Positions 12,673 to 24,436 are shown, counted from the first letter of the stretch. The stretch: 64,000 nucleotides of DNA from Nicotiana tabacum (GCF_000715075.1 NC_134103.1:74897519-74961518), one strand, 5' to 3'. The notes: generated by a model from the sequence alone, not told the origin. Translations and numbers: made by a program.

Positions 12673-12977
12673 AAGGCCGGCCTCAGACGGGCTTGATGAA
12701 TGAATATTGTGTAACGTGACCAAAGTATTTAGATGATATGAACGAGTCGTGATGATTGGGGCGAGTAGGCGGCGTGTCCCATTGTGAGACACTGTGAGCC
12801 ACAAGTTCTAGGTTTGTAAATCCCACGAATCAAGGTGATGTCATGGCGGCTGACGTCATTATGACGCGATTTAATGAGACATTGCTTCGTTTCGCGCGCG
12901 TCTCTTGATTGAGTCTGCCGCTTCGGCTATAGTGCCATGTAATGATGGTTAGTTCCTTGGTTTCGATGCCTGCATCC

Positions 12978-12988
12978 TTATAAATAGG
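12978..12988 (+). promoter_or_regulatory. TATA box for the antisense ORF
   Basis: TTATAAATAGG lies about 160 bp upstream of the first ATG (13142) of the plus-strand ORF. The spacing fits a plant promoter with a leader of about 130 nt. This suggests that the antisense gene has its own promoter, independent of the LTR. Confidence 0.6.
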
Positions 12989-13141
12989 GGTGTGTGGGTA
13001 ATGTTCCAACCTTTACGAAGCCTCTTACGCCAAACAAACTATGTATCTTCTTCTTCTTCCATTGTTTGAGACTTCTTACTGGTTTTAGTGATTCTCGCTG
13101 CTTCTAACATTTCCTTGCTCGAACATCTTCCCTTAATCAAT

Positions 13142-16014
13142 ATGACTAAGGTATCCTCTATTTCTGGCATGGCAACTGATCCTACCCCTTTGGCGGTGCT
13201 TATACCCCCTCACGTTGATAAGGTCTCTGTCGCCGTTGAGGAAGATAACTTTCCTAAGGTGGAGGAAATAGTCCCCCGTAGTGAGAAAATTAGGTCCGAT
13301 TTCTCGAAGGCGCTCGAAGTTGAGCCCGAAATCTCGGATTCAGCAATGGGAGAGGCCGATCTGGCTGAACTTAGGGCAAAATTCAATATCTCTGCCCACA
13401 TCGATCTGATCCCAGCAAGGCGCGACATGGTGCAAATCCACCATCCTGGATATTGCATGCTTTACACGTATCCCCAGGTTGGCTATACTCTCCCCCTTCT
13501 CCCATTGGTGGAGGAATTTTGCCGCTATTATGGTGTTTGCCCGGCCCAACTCTCTCCATACATTTTCAAGCTTATCAGGATACATTCGAAATTTACCAAG
13601 TTGGCCGGAGTCGAGGTCACACTCCGCCACCTGATGCATCTCTTCGCCCTAACTTTTATAGAGGGACGATGTTGTATCTTTGCCACTGAAAGGGTAAATG
13701 CTTGGTGGTGAAGATGAACGATAAAGTGAACCGTCAGTTTGGCTCAACTACTTTTTTATCAGAACCGAGGATGTGGTAGCCAACGCGGACGACTTTCTAG
13801 AGACCTGCAATCGCGCTCGTAAGTTCCCATCTTTTGCGAAAGGAATTTGATTTGTATGTTTCTAACCGTAAAGTTTAAACATATTTTCTTCCTTATGCAG
13901 CCAAAGTCGTGCCCCCTCCTTTGGTCGGGAACATTTCTGACTGGGTTGGCCGGATTCTGCCCCACACGGTGGGGATTCGCGAGTGGCCGGGCTTTCTCAA
14001 GAGGTTCGGGCCCGTTTCTTCCTTTGCTGATGAGTTAGTCTGTTATTTTTATTCCTCCTTTAGCCACATGGTTGCTTGCCCGCTATAGTTCATTGTTGGT
14101 GATGATAAAACTTAATTTATTTTTCAGTTCGAGGGTCCTCGAGGAGGTCGAAGGCTCCTCCTTCTGTGTTTCGCAAGAGGAAGGCAGCCTCTTCTTTGGA
14201 GTATGTTCTTGCTGTGACCGCGGCTAGACCTTCTCGTTCATCTGCCTTTGTTCGTTCATATTCCACGGCCAAGCCTACACGTTTGTCGACCACACCTACT
14301 GCTACTTCCGTATCGTCTTCTTCTGCACCCGCAGACATATCGTCAACGGGGTTTCCAACTTCTCCTTTGCTTCATCTGGTGGACGAGGATGATAAAGAGG
14401 AATCATCGCTGAGTGGTGGTAATTTGCTTCCCCGCAAGAGGAGATCGGTGGACGTCGGCAAAGGAGCTGTCCGGGCAGTGAATTCGGTGATGTGGGATTT
14501 CGTTGTCTGAGAAACAACGACCATAGAACTTGAAGATGATGCCGAATTATCGCCCGTGATTCCGCCATCGTTCGAAGCCGAAGAAGGTACGTCTCTCCCT
14601 AAGATCATGATGGAATTTGAAGGACCATCGGCGAGAGTCCCTGACAACTTGCGGTAGGATGAGGCATCGGCCTTGCGACCAGCCGAGGATCCTTCTTTGA
14701 GGGCCGACATAAAAGTAAAATGTATAGCCGAGGAAGATTATGAGACAGGCTCTGATGTGGATGCCGAGGAGGTGAGGATGATGTGGGAGGGATTTACCCG
14801 ACTCGAGGTAAGGTTGGAGGGGACCACGCGGACTATTGCGATCCCTATGGATCAAGATTTGTTGGTTGACACGGTGTATGTGGTCCCTTCTCTTGGTCCC
14901 CTCTGTTATGATGTGGAGGGTAAAATCCTTGAAAAGCTGAAGGATGCCACTTTATCTAGGAGCATAGCCGGCCTCGCTATTAGGGTATGTTTTTTGATCC
15001 CTCTTTGTTTTTGTATGTCAAGTTCAAAGTTACATTCTTACTCTTCATTTTCTTTTTCTCTTTCTTTCAGACTATGATTTTGGAGATTGAGAGCGCACGA
15101 AGAGAGAAGAGGCGTAAGGCTATTTTTTTGAATATGGAGAGAAAATACCACGAGTACCGCAGTAAGTATCGCAAGATTTTTAGATAGTTTGGCGGAGGCA
15201 GCAACTTCCAAACTCTCCGAAAAAAGATGAAGGAAAAAGATGACGGGCTGGTGAAGGTCATCGAAAAATACAGTGTTCTCGAGGGGGCTTTAAGGGACAA
15301 AGAGGAGGAGTTGGAGGTTAGTAGAGGGGTTGAAGCCGAGTGTGGTGATCTTCAAGCCCAGGTGGTCTCGTTGCGCATCGAGCTCGAGGAGTGGGAGTTC
15401 AAAGATGGATCTTTAAGTGGTGAGGTTGTCGAGAAAGCATCAGATCTTGAGAAAGTGGAGTCAGCTTGGTCTGGGCTACGAGAAAGGTGGAGGCCTTAGA
15501 GATTGTAATCCGTGTTCTTCATTCTAAGGGAGAGAATGCCTTGAAGATGTCCAGACTCAAAGAAGATCGGCTTGATGAACGGATTGGAGAACTAAAGAAA
15601 GAGACTTCTAGCTTTTGTGATCGAATTGCCGCTCTGGAGGCCGAGAAGGCACAATTGTTGACTCGACCATCCTCTTCCCATGTTTCTAACTTCCCTGATG
15701 TCTCTCGAAATTTATACGAGGAGTGGATTCGCGCTGAGGCCCAACTGGATATATTCAGAGATTTGATGAAGGCGGGAACCATTTCGGAAGCCGTCCTCGA
15801 GGATGCTCGTGTTAAGGCACATGAAGCTCGGGTTGCATGTGGCTACGATCCTGCTACACCGAAGACCGGTGATGACGAGGAGGATTCGGGCATGGACCGG
15901 ATAAAAGAGGACGCCTGGTATGAAGGTGAGTATCCTGATGGCGATGGTGAAGGGGCGGACGACAATGGTCTAGGTGACCAGGCCGATGGTGCGGCTCGGC
16001 CAGGTGGCGATTAG
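13142..16014 (+). pseudogene. Antisense Tat ORF: putative Transposase_28 ('gypsy type transposon')-like coiled-coil protein
   Basis: The ORF starts at ATG 13142 (MTKVSS) and runs against the direction of gag-pol. After an acidic N-terminus, 13440-13680 encodes a region (EEFCRYYGVCPAQLSPYIF, then an IHSKFTKLAGVEVT stretch) that resembles the plant Transposase_28 family as I remember it. A frameshift follows near 13660-13690. Three introns with GT-AG ends of typical plant size are visible: 13819-13900, 14034-14127 and 14985-15070. The last exons (15070-16014) encode a Glu/Lys/Leu-rich coiled coil ending in an Asp/Gly-rich tail. Other stops (near 14510 and 14656) show that it is no longer functional. 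The role of such ORFs is unknown. The family name is from memory and should be checked by a domain search. Confidence 0.65.
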
Positions 16015-16210
16015 TAGCTTTTCTTTTCCTTCTTTTGTGTTGCCACAGACTTGTGCACTTTTTGGTGGGCGTCTTCTCAAGCCTTTGTAAAATATATTCT
16101 AAGTATGAAGTACCAGTTTCGTTATTTGTACTCGAACCTTTCTTCTTCTGTTTTGGTTTGTATGCTTTATGATTTTGTTGCTTGGTTGCCTTGGTTTTCT
16201 TTGGTCGTAA
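16015..16210 (+). other. 3' untranslated region of the antisense ORF
   Basis: About 200 bp of T-rich sequence follows the TAG stop before the tandem repeats begin. It looks like a plant 3' UTR, but I see no clear poly(A) signal that I would assign. Confidence 0.35.
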
Positions 16211-16214
16211 TAAT

Positions 16215-16700
16215 CTAGCTCGAGTGGGGTCGAACGAGGTCGAAACAAACTTAGGTTTGATCATGGTCGGGGGATAGTGGACGTTAGTTCGAACGAGGTC
16301 GAACATATTGTATGTTTGTTTATGGTCGAGGGTCGATTAGGCATTGACTCAAACGAGGTCTAATGTAACCTATGCTTAGTTACAGCCGAGGGATGATATA
16401 GGCGTTAATTCAAATGAGGTCAAATGTATCTTGCGCTTAGTTATGGCCGAGGGCCGATATAGGCGTTAATTCGAACGAGGTCAAATGTAACCAGTGCTTA
16501 GTTATGGCCGAGGGCCGATATAGGCGTTAATTCGAATAAGGTCGAATGTAACCTACGCTTAGTTATGGTCGAGGGCCGATATAGGCGTTAATTCAAACGA
16601 GGTCGAATGTAACCTGTGCTTAGTTATGGACGAGGGCCAATATAGTTGTTAATCAAACGAGGTCGAATGTAACCTGTGCTTAGTCATGTATTTGTGCTTT
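16215..16700. repeat. 61-bp tandem repeat in the Tat 3' region
   Basis: Roughly eight units of about 61 bp are built around TATGGYCGAGGGYCGATATAG, GCGTTAATTCRAACGAGGTC and RAATGTAACCTGTGCTTAGT. The middle units (about 16380-16620) are the most alike and the outer ones more diverged. Tandem repeats here are a known feature of Tat elements and can seed genomic satellites. Confidence 0.9.
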
Positions 16701-16963
16701 GTTCATATTATTGTAGAGATTTACATATTTTCCTGGCGTTGGCTGTCATTTCAGTCCCAGTCCCAGTCTATCTAGTCCCTTCATTAGTTGAACTGAAAAA
16801 GTATTGAGAGGTCGAGAAATGAACTATCCATCAAGTGCCTTCGTCTGTGCGCACTTCAATCCTGAAGTATCCCCGTCCTCGCCTCGTTAAAAACCTATTT
16901 GAGAAAACCCAATTGGGAAAAAAATCGAGGGAAAAAAGAGTACGACTTTGGGGACACCATCCT

Positions 16964-18127
16964 TTAAAAGTTGAAGTACTTGAGGTGTGTAATATTCCAG
17001 TTGTTTGGTAGTCGCTTTCCTTCGATTGTTTCTAGTGTAAATGACCCTTTGTTTGTTGTTGTCGTGATTTTGTAGGGGCTGTCCCAGTTTATTCCTAGTT
17101 TGCCTTCCCGCGGGTCTTTGCTTGCTTGTGTTTTATCTTTAAGCATGTAGTCCCCGACTTTGAGTGGCCTGACCTTTGCCTTCTTTTTTTTATAATAGCG
17201 TTCTGCTTGTTGCTTTTGGGCAACCATTCTCACGTAGGCCATATCTATTTGTTCCTCGACTTTGTCGAGTTCCTGCATTTTACTGTCATCGTTCTGGGGT
17301 CAGCTTTTACGGGAGTATCTTAGGTTGGGCTCCCCGACCTCGACCGGTATTACTGCATCAGTCCCATAGACTAACAAGTATGGTGTTTCTCCTGTAATCG
17401 TCTTTGGCATTGTTTGGTAGGCCCAGAGTACTTATGGTAATATTTTTGGCCACAGTCCCTTGGCGTCTTCGAGTTTCTTCTTCATGATGTTCATTATTGA
17501 TTTGTTAGAGGATTCCGCTTGCCCATTTCCCGCGGGGTGGTAAGGCGTTGAGAGTATTCTTTTGATGTGCCATTTTTCAAAAAGGTCGGCGACCTTGTTT
17601 CCTGCAAATTGGGGTTCATTGTCGCAGTTGATCTCTTTGGGGAGACCGAAACGACATATGATGTTTTTCCATATGAAGGCAATTACTTCTTGTTCGCGTA
17701 TTTGGGCGAATGCTCCTACTTTCACCCATTTAGAGAAATGGTCAGTTAAAACCAAAAGAAATCGTACATTACCTCGTCCTGCCGGGAGGGGGCCCACGAT
17801 GTCCATTCCCCATTTGATGAATGACTAAGGGAAAATTACTGAGTGTAGGTGTTCGCCTTCTAGGTAGATTATTGGGGCGCACTTCTGGCATTGCTCGCAT
17901 TTTTTCGCGAAATTCGCGGTCTCCTTTTTCATGGTGGGCCAGTAATACCCTGCCCGTATGAGGCATCTGACTAAAGCTCGATTGCCGGAGTGAGCTACAC
18001 AGTGGCCTTCGTGTACTTCTTCAAGGATGCGCCGCATCTTATTTGGGCCTAAGCATTTCGCCAGAGGGCTGCCATATGTCCTTTTGTACAGGTCGTTGTG
18101 AATGATGTTGTATCTGGCTGCTTGCAT
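16964..18127 (-). pseudogene. Tat integrase
   Basis: Integrase inserts the cDNA copy into the host genome. In sense order the N-terminal HHCC zinc-binding region (about 18030-17870) shows HEGHCVAHSG and CEQCQKC. The catalytic core (about 17806-17500) shows MDIVGPLPAG, TDHFSKW, a DNEPQF block and GQAESSNKS, giving the expected D, D and E residues. A C-terminal region (17278-16964) ends in a LPNNWNITHLKYF motif typical of Tat integrases. The frame is interrupted by a stop near 17823 and others between 17432 and 17278, although the three parts keep the same frame. There is no chromodomain, as expected for Tat. Confidence 0.85.
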
Positions 18128-19087
18128 TCGCAGCTTCTTGGCCGTCTGTGAGGATCTGTGACTTTATCGCCGTTCGCGACCGATAGGTAATATCATGCTC
18201 GCTTAGTTCGATGGCCCATTTGGCCAACCTGCACGATAGCTCGGGTTTATGCAAAATGCTTCTTAAGGGGAACGTTGTGACGACCGAGATGAGGTGGCAT
18301 TGGAAATATGGTCTAAGCTTCCGTGAAGCTATGACTAGGGCCAGAGCCAGTTTTTCGAGATGGGGGTAACTTGTCTCGGTGTCGACTAGTGTTTTGCTAA
18401 TGTAGTAGATGGGAGATTGCGTACTTTTATTTTCTTTGACCAGGACCGCGCTCACATCTACTTCGGACACGGTGAGATAGACGAGGAGGGGTTGTACCGA
18501 TTTTGGTTTTGAAAGCAACGGTGGCGAGGACAAGTACACCTTTAACTCTTTCAGGGCTTGGACACACTCAGGGGTCCATTGGAGGCCGTTCTCCTTTTTT
18601 AGTATGCCAAAGAACTTATGGAACCTATCGGAGGATCGTGAAATGAACCTCGAAAGGGCGGCGATATGGCCAGTCAGTCTCTAGACCTGTTTCTTTGTGG
18701 TCAAGTACTCTGGTATCCATTCGATGGCCTTGATTTGGTCGTGATTGACCTCGGCACCTCGCTGCGACACTAGGAAACCCAAGAATTTTCCTGTGGCCAT
18801 GCCAAACGCATATTTTTCGGGGTTCAGTTTCATGTCGTGCTGCTTGAGTATGCCGAAGGCTTCTCTCAGGTGGTCGATGTGATCTTCTTTCCTTTTGGAT
18901 TTGACCAGCATGTCATCGATGTAGACTTCCATTGTTTTACCGAGTTGGTCTTTGAACATCTTCGTCATCAACCTTTGGTAGGTTGCCCCCTCATTTTTTT
19001 CAGTCCAAAGGGCATGACCCTGTAGGCTGTAGCAGTAAGTCCCCTGGTGGGTGATGAAGGTGGTCTTTTCCTCATCCTCTTCCTCCA
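18128..19087 (-). pseudogene. Tat reverse transcriptase (C-terminal half) and RNase H
   Basis: The sense sequence begins just after the inserted solo LTR with the GATYQRLM and VYIDDMLVKSK motifs; YIDD is the catalytic metal-binding site of reverse transcriptase. The thumb/connection (FLGFLVSQRG) follows, then RNase H (AVLVKENKSTQSPIYYISK, ETSYPHLEKLALALV), which removes the RNA template. A frameshift separates RNase H from integrase near 18130-18170, and a stop lies near 18680. The other half of the domain is at 21446-21960. Confidence 0.85.
19083..19087. other. TSD of the solo LTR (left copy, CTCCA)
   Basis: CTCCA here is repeated at 21446-21450, directly outside both LTR ends. Confidence 0.9.
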
Positions 19088-21445
19088 TGTCACGACCCCA
19101 AATTCTCTCCGTAGGATATCGTGATGGCACCTAGTCTCAAAGACTAGGTAAGCCTATCAATGCGGAATAATAATAAAAATATGAAATAAATAAATCTGCA
19201 ATTCACTTAATTACAACTCCCAAAACCCGATAGAAATAAGTCACAAGCTTATAAGAATTTATCCTCAACGTATCTATATATTAGGGTCTAAAGAAAAATA
19301 AGGAAGCAACATAATAATGATAGAAGGGGACTCCGGAGTCTGCGGACGCTGGTAGATATACCTCGAAGTCTCCGTACACAGGTAGCTCACTGATTTCTGG
19401 ACTAGTAGGATGTACCTGGATCTGCACAAAAAGATGTGCAGAAGCGTAATATGAGTACACCACAGCGGTACCCAGTAAGTGCTAAGCCTAACCTCGGTAG
19501 AGTTGTGACGAAGTCAGGTCAGGCCCTACTGGAAATAATAAAGGTATAAAAAATGTTTAACAATATAATAAAATAAAATGACAATGGAAATGAATCAAGT
19601 AATATGTCACAATTTAATTACATAAAATAATGGCAAATAATACCTCGTGGAAACAAACAAAATTTCTTTTCAACTTTAAGCAAATCACAGCAATAATCAA
19701 AGGCAATTACGGCCATAAATCAATATCAACAAGGGCACTCCCGAGGTTTCACCTCGTAGTCCCAAATCATAAATAAATTAACAATATCTCATTTTCTTAT
19801 ACCACCGCGGGAGCCTTCACAATTTATTTTAGAGAAAACATTTTTTCCAAAATAGCATCTCGCGTTTTAGCCACCCTTATCACACCACATGACTTCTAGT
19901 AGTTTCCCTTACTAGCCACGCGTATAATACAAGGTAAAATTATTTAATTAATATGCAAATACACAATTTAAATCATATGAACGCCCATTCAACCACGAGT
20001 CTAACCATACCAAAATGACTAAATTCCGATAATAATTCGACCCTCAAATCCTCAAATCTATCCAAAAGGGTTTTTAAAATTTTCCAACTTAAATCACCAG
20101 TTAATTGTTAAAAACAGTGATGGATTCAAGTAATCTAACCAATATTGAGTTAAGAACACTTACCACGATGTTTTCTCTGAAAATCTCCCAAAAATCGCCT
20201 CAATCCGAGCTCCAAATCGTTAAAAATAGAAAATAGGATGAAGTCCCATTTTCATAACTTAAACTCTCTGCCCAGGCTTTTACTCTTCGCGATCGCGAAC
20301 ATCCACACGCGATCACAAAGCACAAATTTCCACTACCCAAATTAACTCTATGCGATCGTGGATATCCCTATGCGATCGCAAAGCACAGAGTTCCCAGCTC
20401 TACGCGATCGCATCTCTCTTCACACGATCGCATAGACCAAATGCGTGACCTCCACTTCTGCTCCGTTACTCTACGCGAACGCGACCTTCTTCACGCGTTC
20501 GGGAGTCACAAAATATCAAAGCTACGCGATCGCATCCCGCTTCATGCGATCGCGAAACACAAAACTCAGCAGCCCTCAATTAACCTTACGCGATCGCAAA
20601 CAATGCCACGCGATCGCGATGCACAGACTGGCCCAACTTACACGATCGCGGTTGACCTCACGCGATCGCGAAGAACAAAATAAACACTGGCTCAACTAAG
20701 CCTACGCGATCACGTCCCAATCTTCGCAATCGCGAATAAGGTTTAAAATACCAGAAATCAGCAGCTACCAGCAGTGCCAAAATGAAGTAAAATACTCTGA
20801 ATACCATCCAAAACACGCCCGAGCCTCTCGGGACTTCAACCAAATATACTAACAAGTCCTAAAACATCATACGAACTTAGTTGAGTCTTCAAATCACATC
20901 CAACAACACTAAAAATACGAATCACACATAGATTCAAGCCTAATAAAGTTTGAAACCTTTAATTTCTACAAACGACGCCGGAACCTATCAAATCAAATCC
21001 GATCGACCTCAAATTTTGTACGCAAGTCACAAATGACATAACGGAGCTATGAAAATTTTCATAACTGGATTCCGACCCCGATATCAAAAAGTAAACTCCC
21101 CGGTCAAACTTTCAAACTTAAATTCCTATTTTAGCCATTTCTAGCCTAATTTAACTCGGACTTCCAAATAAAATTTCGAACACGCTCCTAAGTCCAAAAT
21201 CACCATACAGAGCTGTTGGAATCATCAAAATTCTATTCCGGGGTTATTTTTCCAAAATATTGACCGAAGTCAAACTTAGCTTGTTAAGGCCAACTTAAGG
21301 AACCAAGTGTTCCGATTTTAACCTGACACTTCCAAATCCCGAATCAACCATCCCCGCAAGTCATAAATTTATAAAAGCACATACGAGGAGTTTTATTTAG
21401 GGGAATGGGGTTCTACAAGTCAAAATAACTAGTTGGGTCATTACA
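19088..21445 (-). mobile_element. Solo LTR (2.36 kb) inside the Tat reverse transcriptase
   Basis: A complete LTR in minus orientation runs from the sense start TGTAATGACCCAACTAG at 21445 to GGGTCGTGACA at 19088. It is flanked by the 5-bp TSD CTCCA and has no internal domain or partner. It therefore arose by LTR-LTR recombination after insertion. Removing it with one TSD copy (2,363 bp) brings the two reverse transcriptase halves into the same frame, which supports the exact boundaries. A GCGATCGC array lies at 20275-20735. Confidence 0.95.
20275..20735 (-). repeat. Dyad array, GCGATCGC word family
   Basis: About twenty copies or near-copies of ACGCGATCGC/GCGATCGCG occur, each centred on the palindrome GCGATCGC. 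One internal block near 20475-20500 uses CGCGAACGCG, the word of other LTR families. The array starts about 710 bp from the LTR's sense start and is followed by CTGGGCAG (20268-20275). Confidence 0.9.
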
Positions 21446-21960
21446 CTCCATGAGGATATAATTATAGCCCGAGTAGGCATCCAAGAAACTTAGTAGCTCG
21501 TGCCCGGCCGTCATGTTGATGAGTTGGTCGATATGGGGTAATGGAAATGAATCCTTGGGGCAAGCTTTATTCAGATCAATGAAATCTACACACATCCGCC
21601 ATTTGTCGTTCTTCTTTTTCACCATGATTACGTTGGCAACCCATTGGGGGTACTTCGACTCTCCGACGGAGCCATTTTCCAACAAGTTTTCCACTTCTTC
21701 GTGTACTACATCATTAATTGTGGAATTGAATTTACGCCTAACCTGCCTCTCCGGGGGGGAGGGAGGGTAGAGTGGATCGACGTTCAATTTGTGTGTGGCG
21801 ATCTCCTTTGGGATATATGGCATATCTGCATGGCTAAAAGCAAATAAGTCCGTGTTAGCAGTTAAATATTTATGAAGCTTCACCGGTTCTTGAAGTTTGC
21901 AGCCGATGTAAGCTTTATTGTTGTGGTCGTTATTGTCTAATTGAACGGGATTGAGGTCCT
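21446..21960 (-). pseudogene. Tat reverse transcriptase (N-terminal half) and linker
   Basis: The sense sequence shows the ring-opening block of Ty3/gypsy reverse transcriptase: VRRKFNSTINDVVHEEVENL, VANVIMVKKKNDKWRMCVDF, LNKACPKDSFPLPHID and FLDAYSGYN. The last of these carries the first catalytic aspartate (LDAYSGY). The domain is cut by the solo LTR immediately afterwards and continues at 19087. Confidence 0.9.
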
Positions 21961-21970
21961 CTATGGTCGA

Positions 21971-22399
21971 TCATACATCCTCGACCATGTTGGGGTCTCT
22001 GATGACGTCCTCGCTGTCATCGCATATCGACCTCGGCCCTGTTGATTGCCATGCCTCTTTTTCTTTATCCTTTGTTTGTTGGGTGGCCGTACAATCTAGG
22101 GCGATGCGGTAGCATTCCTGGGATGTGTGTTGCTCCCCTCGTATACTGAATATTCCCCAGGGAGTTAGGCATTTGATGACTTGGTACAAGCTGGAGGGGA
22201 TAGCTCTCATGGTATGTATCCATGGTCGCCCTATTATGGCATTGTATGTTGTGTCCTGGTCCATGATGTGGAATGTGATCTCCAGAGTGACACCACCTGC
22301 TAGAACGGGGAGTGTGATCTCACCGGATGTTCGCTCAACTGCATTGTTAAAGCCGGTTAGTGTGATGCAGCGTAGCACTATCTTGTCCTCGAGTTTCAT
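21971..22399 (-). pseudogene. Tat aspartic protease region
   Basis: The frame contains GFNNAVERTSGEITLPVL, a TFHIMDQDTTYNAIIGRPWI stretch and ...MRAIPSSLYQVIKC, all standard for the part of Tat protease after the active site. The upstream half (about 22400-22780) holds the VRRIMVDDGS-type region but is shifted and interrupted. The protease would cleave the Gag-Pol polyprotein. Confidence 0.75.
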
Positions 22400-22480
22400 T
22401 TGTGTGAGTACTCAAGGACGGATAATACACGCGCCGCTCCCGTCGTCTACCATAATTCGTCTTACGTCGGTATCTAAAAT

Positions 22481-24277
22481 TCATAAAGTGATAACGAGAG
22501 CATCATAGTGAGGGAAAGCCAAACCGTTGGTATCTGATTTATAGAAGATGGTACTTTCTTTGAGTTCATCATACCGTTCGTGGGTGATCGACCGTTTGAG
22601 CTTGTGGGTTATGGTGAACTTCACACTGTTGATGGAAGCGTCATTCCCGCCGCTGATGATCATGTGGATGGTGGGGGCTGGTGAGGGCGGTTTCGGTGGC
22701 CCTTGATGTTGTTCACGTCCCCTGGCAAAGTTGGTCCTTCCCCGATCGCTCAACAATTCTTTGAGGTGTCCCTGCCGCATCATGTTTACGACCTCCTGTC
22801 TTAGGGCGATGCAATCTTCGATTTTGTATCCTCGCTCTTGATGGAACTCGCAGAGGGCATCTTATTTTCTGGTATTCGGGTCTGACCTCATCTTTTGTGG
22901 ACACTTCACCTTTGGTTCGAGCTTCTCCAAGGCGTAGACTATCTATGTAGGTGACACACAAAAGTTGTGAGCGGATAGTAAATGGGGCATACCTCTCTCA
23001 TTCCGGTGAGTCCCTGTTCTTGATTGGGGTGGGCCTTCTTCATGGCGGGATGAGGACGCAGCGGTACTTCTGATATATGGGAGATGTCGTTCCCGATTTG
23101 GTCGTGAGTCCGCGAGATCTCTTTTGATATTATTTCTTTGATCTTTTCTAGATTCTGCTTGCACCGAGGTCAGTCGATGGGTCGACCCATTGAGGTCGTC
23201 TTCGTTTGCTCGGACTTCGGCGCAATATGCGTTGTGTATCTCGTCCCAAGTAGTTGGGGGATACTTCATTAGCCAACTTAATAATTTTCTTGTCGTCGTT
23301 AAACCATTTCTGCTCAGCCCATTTTGAAAAGCTGCTACCGTTATTCCTTTCGATACATTAGGCAAGGTCATCCTTACTCGATTAAAACGGGCAAGGAAAT
23401 CCTTCAACCCCTCTCTCGGAGACTATTTAATAGCAAAGATGTCGTTTACTCTAGCCTCGGCCTTCTTGGCCCCGACATGGGTCGTTACGAACTTATCGGC
23501 CATTTCCTCAAAGGTTTTGATGGAACGTGCAGGCAGTTGCGAATACCAGGTTAATGTGCCTCCCGTGAGGGTTTCGCCGAATTTCTTTAGCAGAATGGAG
23601 GATACTTGTTCCTTGGTGAGGTCATTGCCTTTCACGGCAGTGACGTAGCATGTCACGTGATCTTTGGGGTCGGTTGTGCCATCGTATATTTTTAGATAGG
23701 GTGGCATCTTAAAGGTCTTTGGTATGGCATGTGGGGCAGCACTATCACTGTACGACTGCTCGACGAACCGACCGACATCTCTCTTCGGCAATAGCTTAGG
23801 GGCGCCTGGTATCTTATCGACCCTTTCTTGGTGTTCTCTCATTTGGTCCCGAAGTGCCTTGTTCTCATTTTCCATTTCCTCCATCCTTTTCAGAATGGCC
23901 ATGAGAGCGTCGTCGCCTGCATTGTTAACAACATTATGAGTAATACATGTTGTTGTGGGAGGAGGAGGTTGATCGTGTTGCTCGTCCACTGGTGGTGTAG
24001 CACAGGTTCTCGCATTTACTGCGGCCGCATCCTGAACGGGCTTGTGGAGGACGCTAGTCAGTGTATCAGTTAGCCAGGCCTCAAGGAGCTTCTTTACTGC
24101 TGGTGGTGCCTCTTCTACCACGGATGTGGAGGCTGCCTTGCCAAGATATTTTGTGATGCTGCAGTGGGGAAGGGGTGATCCACCTTGCCTAGGAGAGGCA
24201 TTGGGCGTCATGTCCTCATCCACTGCTTCAGATCTTTCATGGATGATGTTCATGAGGTTGGTTGGGAGGTCACTCAT
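22481..24277 (-). pseudogene. Tat gag
   Basis: Gag starts near 24277 (MSDLPTNLMNIIHE). It has a predicted coiled coil (LMAILKRMEEMENENKALRD), then the conserved capsid region with PYLKIYDGTTDPKDHV, LTWYSQLPARSI and TFEEMADKFVTTHVGAKK. The frame closes at 23423 and continues in the same frame from 23407 (MKDFLARFNRVRMTLPN). C-terminal parts at 22961-22481 are frameshifted; 22481-22783 includes IHMIISGG, close to the protease start. A stop and one or more frameshifts make it a pseudogene. Confidence 0.85.
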
Positions 24278-24420
24278 TATTCTCGTTCTTTCTTCTCTGT
24301 TACTTGCGATATTAGATCTATGTATGTAGAGAGAAAAATGCTCTTTTTTTTTTTAACGTTAGTGACCAGTGTCAATTATAGATCTAGAAGAAACTAAAAG
24401 ACTTAACTAGAAAATTCTCA

Positions 24421-24432
24421 CAGACGGCGCCA
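24421..24432 (-). other. Primer-binding site of the Tat element
   Basis: The minus strand reads TGGCGCCGTCTG, 4 nt from the LTR end. TGGCGCC-type PBSs are usual in Tat/Athila elements. Confidence 0.85.
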
Positions 24433-24436
24433 AATA

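Noticed and set aside
16215..16700. CRISPR-like array
   Set aside because: The whole 61-bp unit repeats, without unique spacers, and it lies in a plant retrotransposon.
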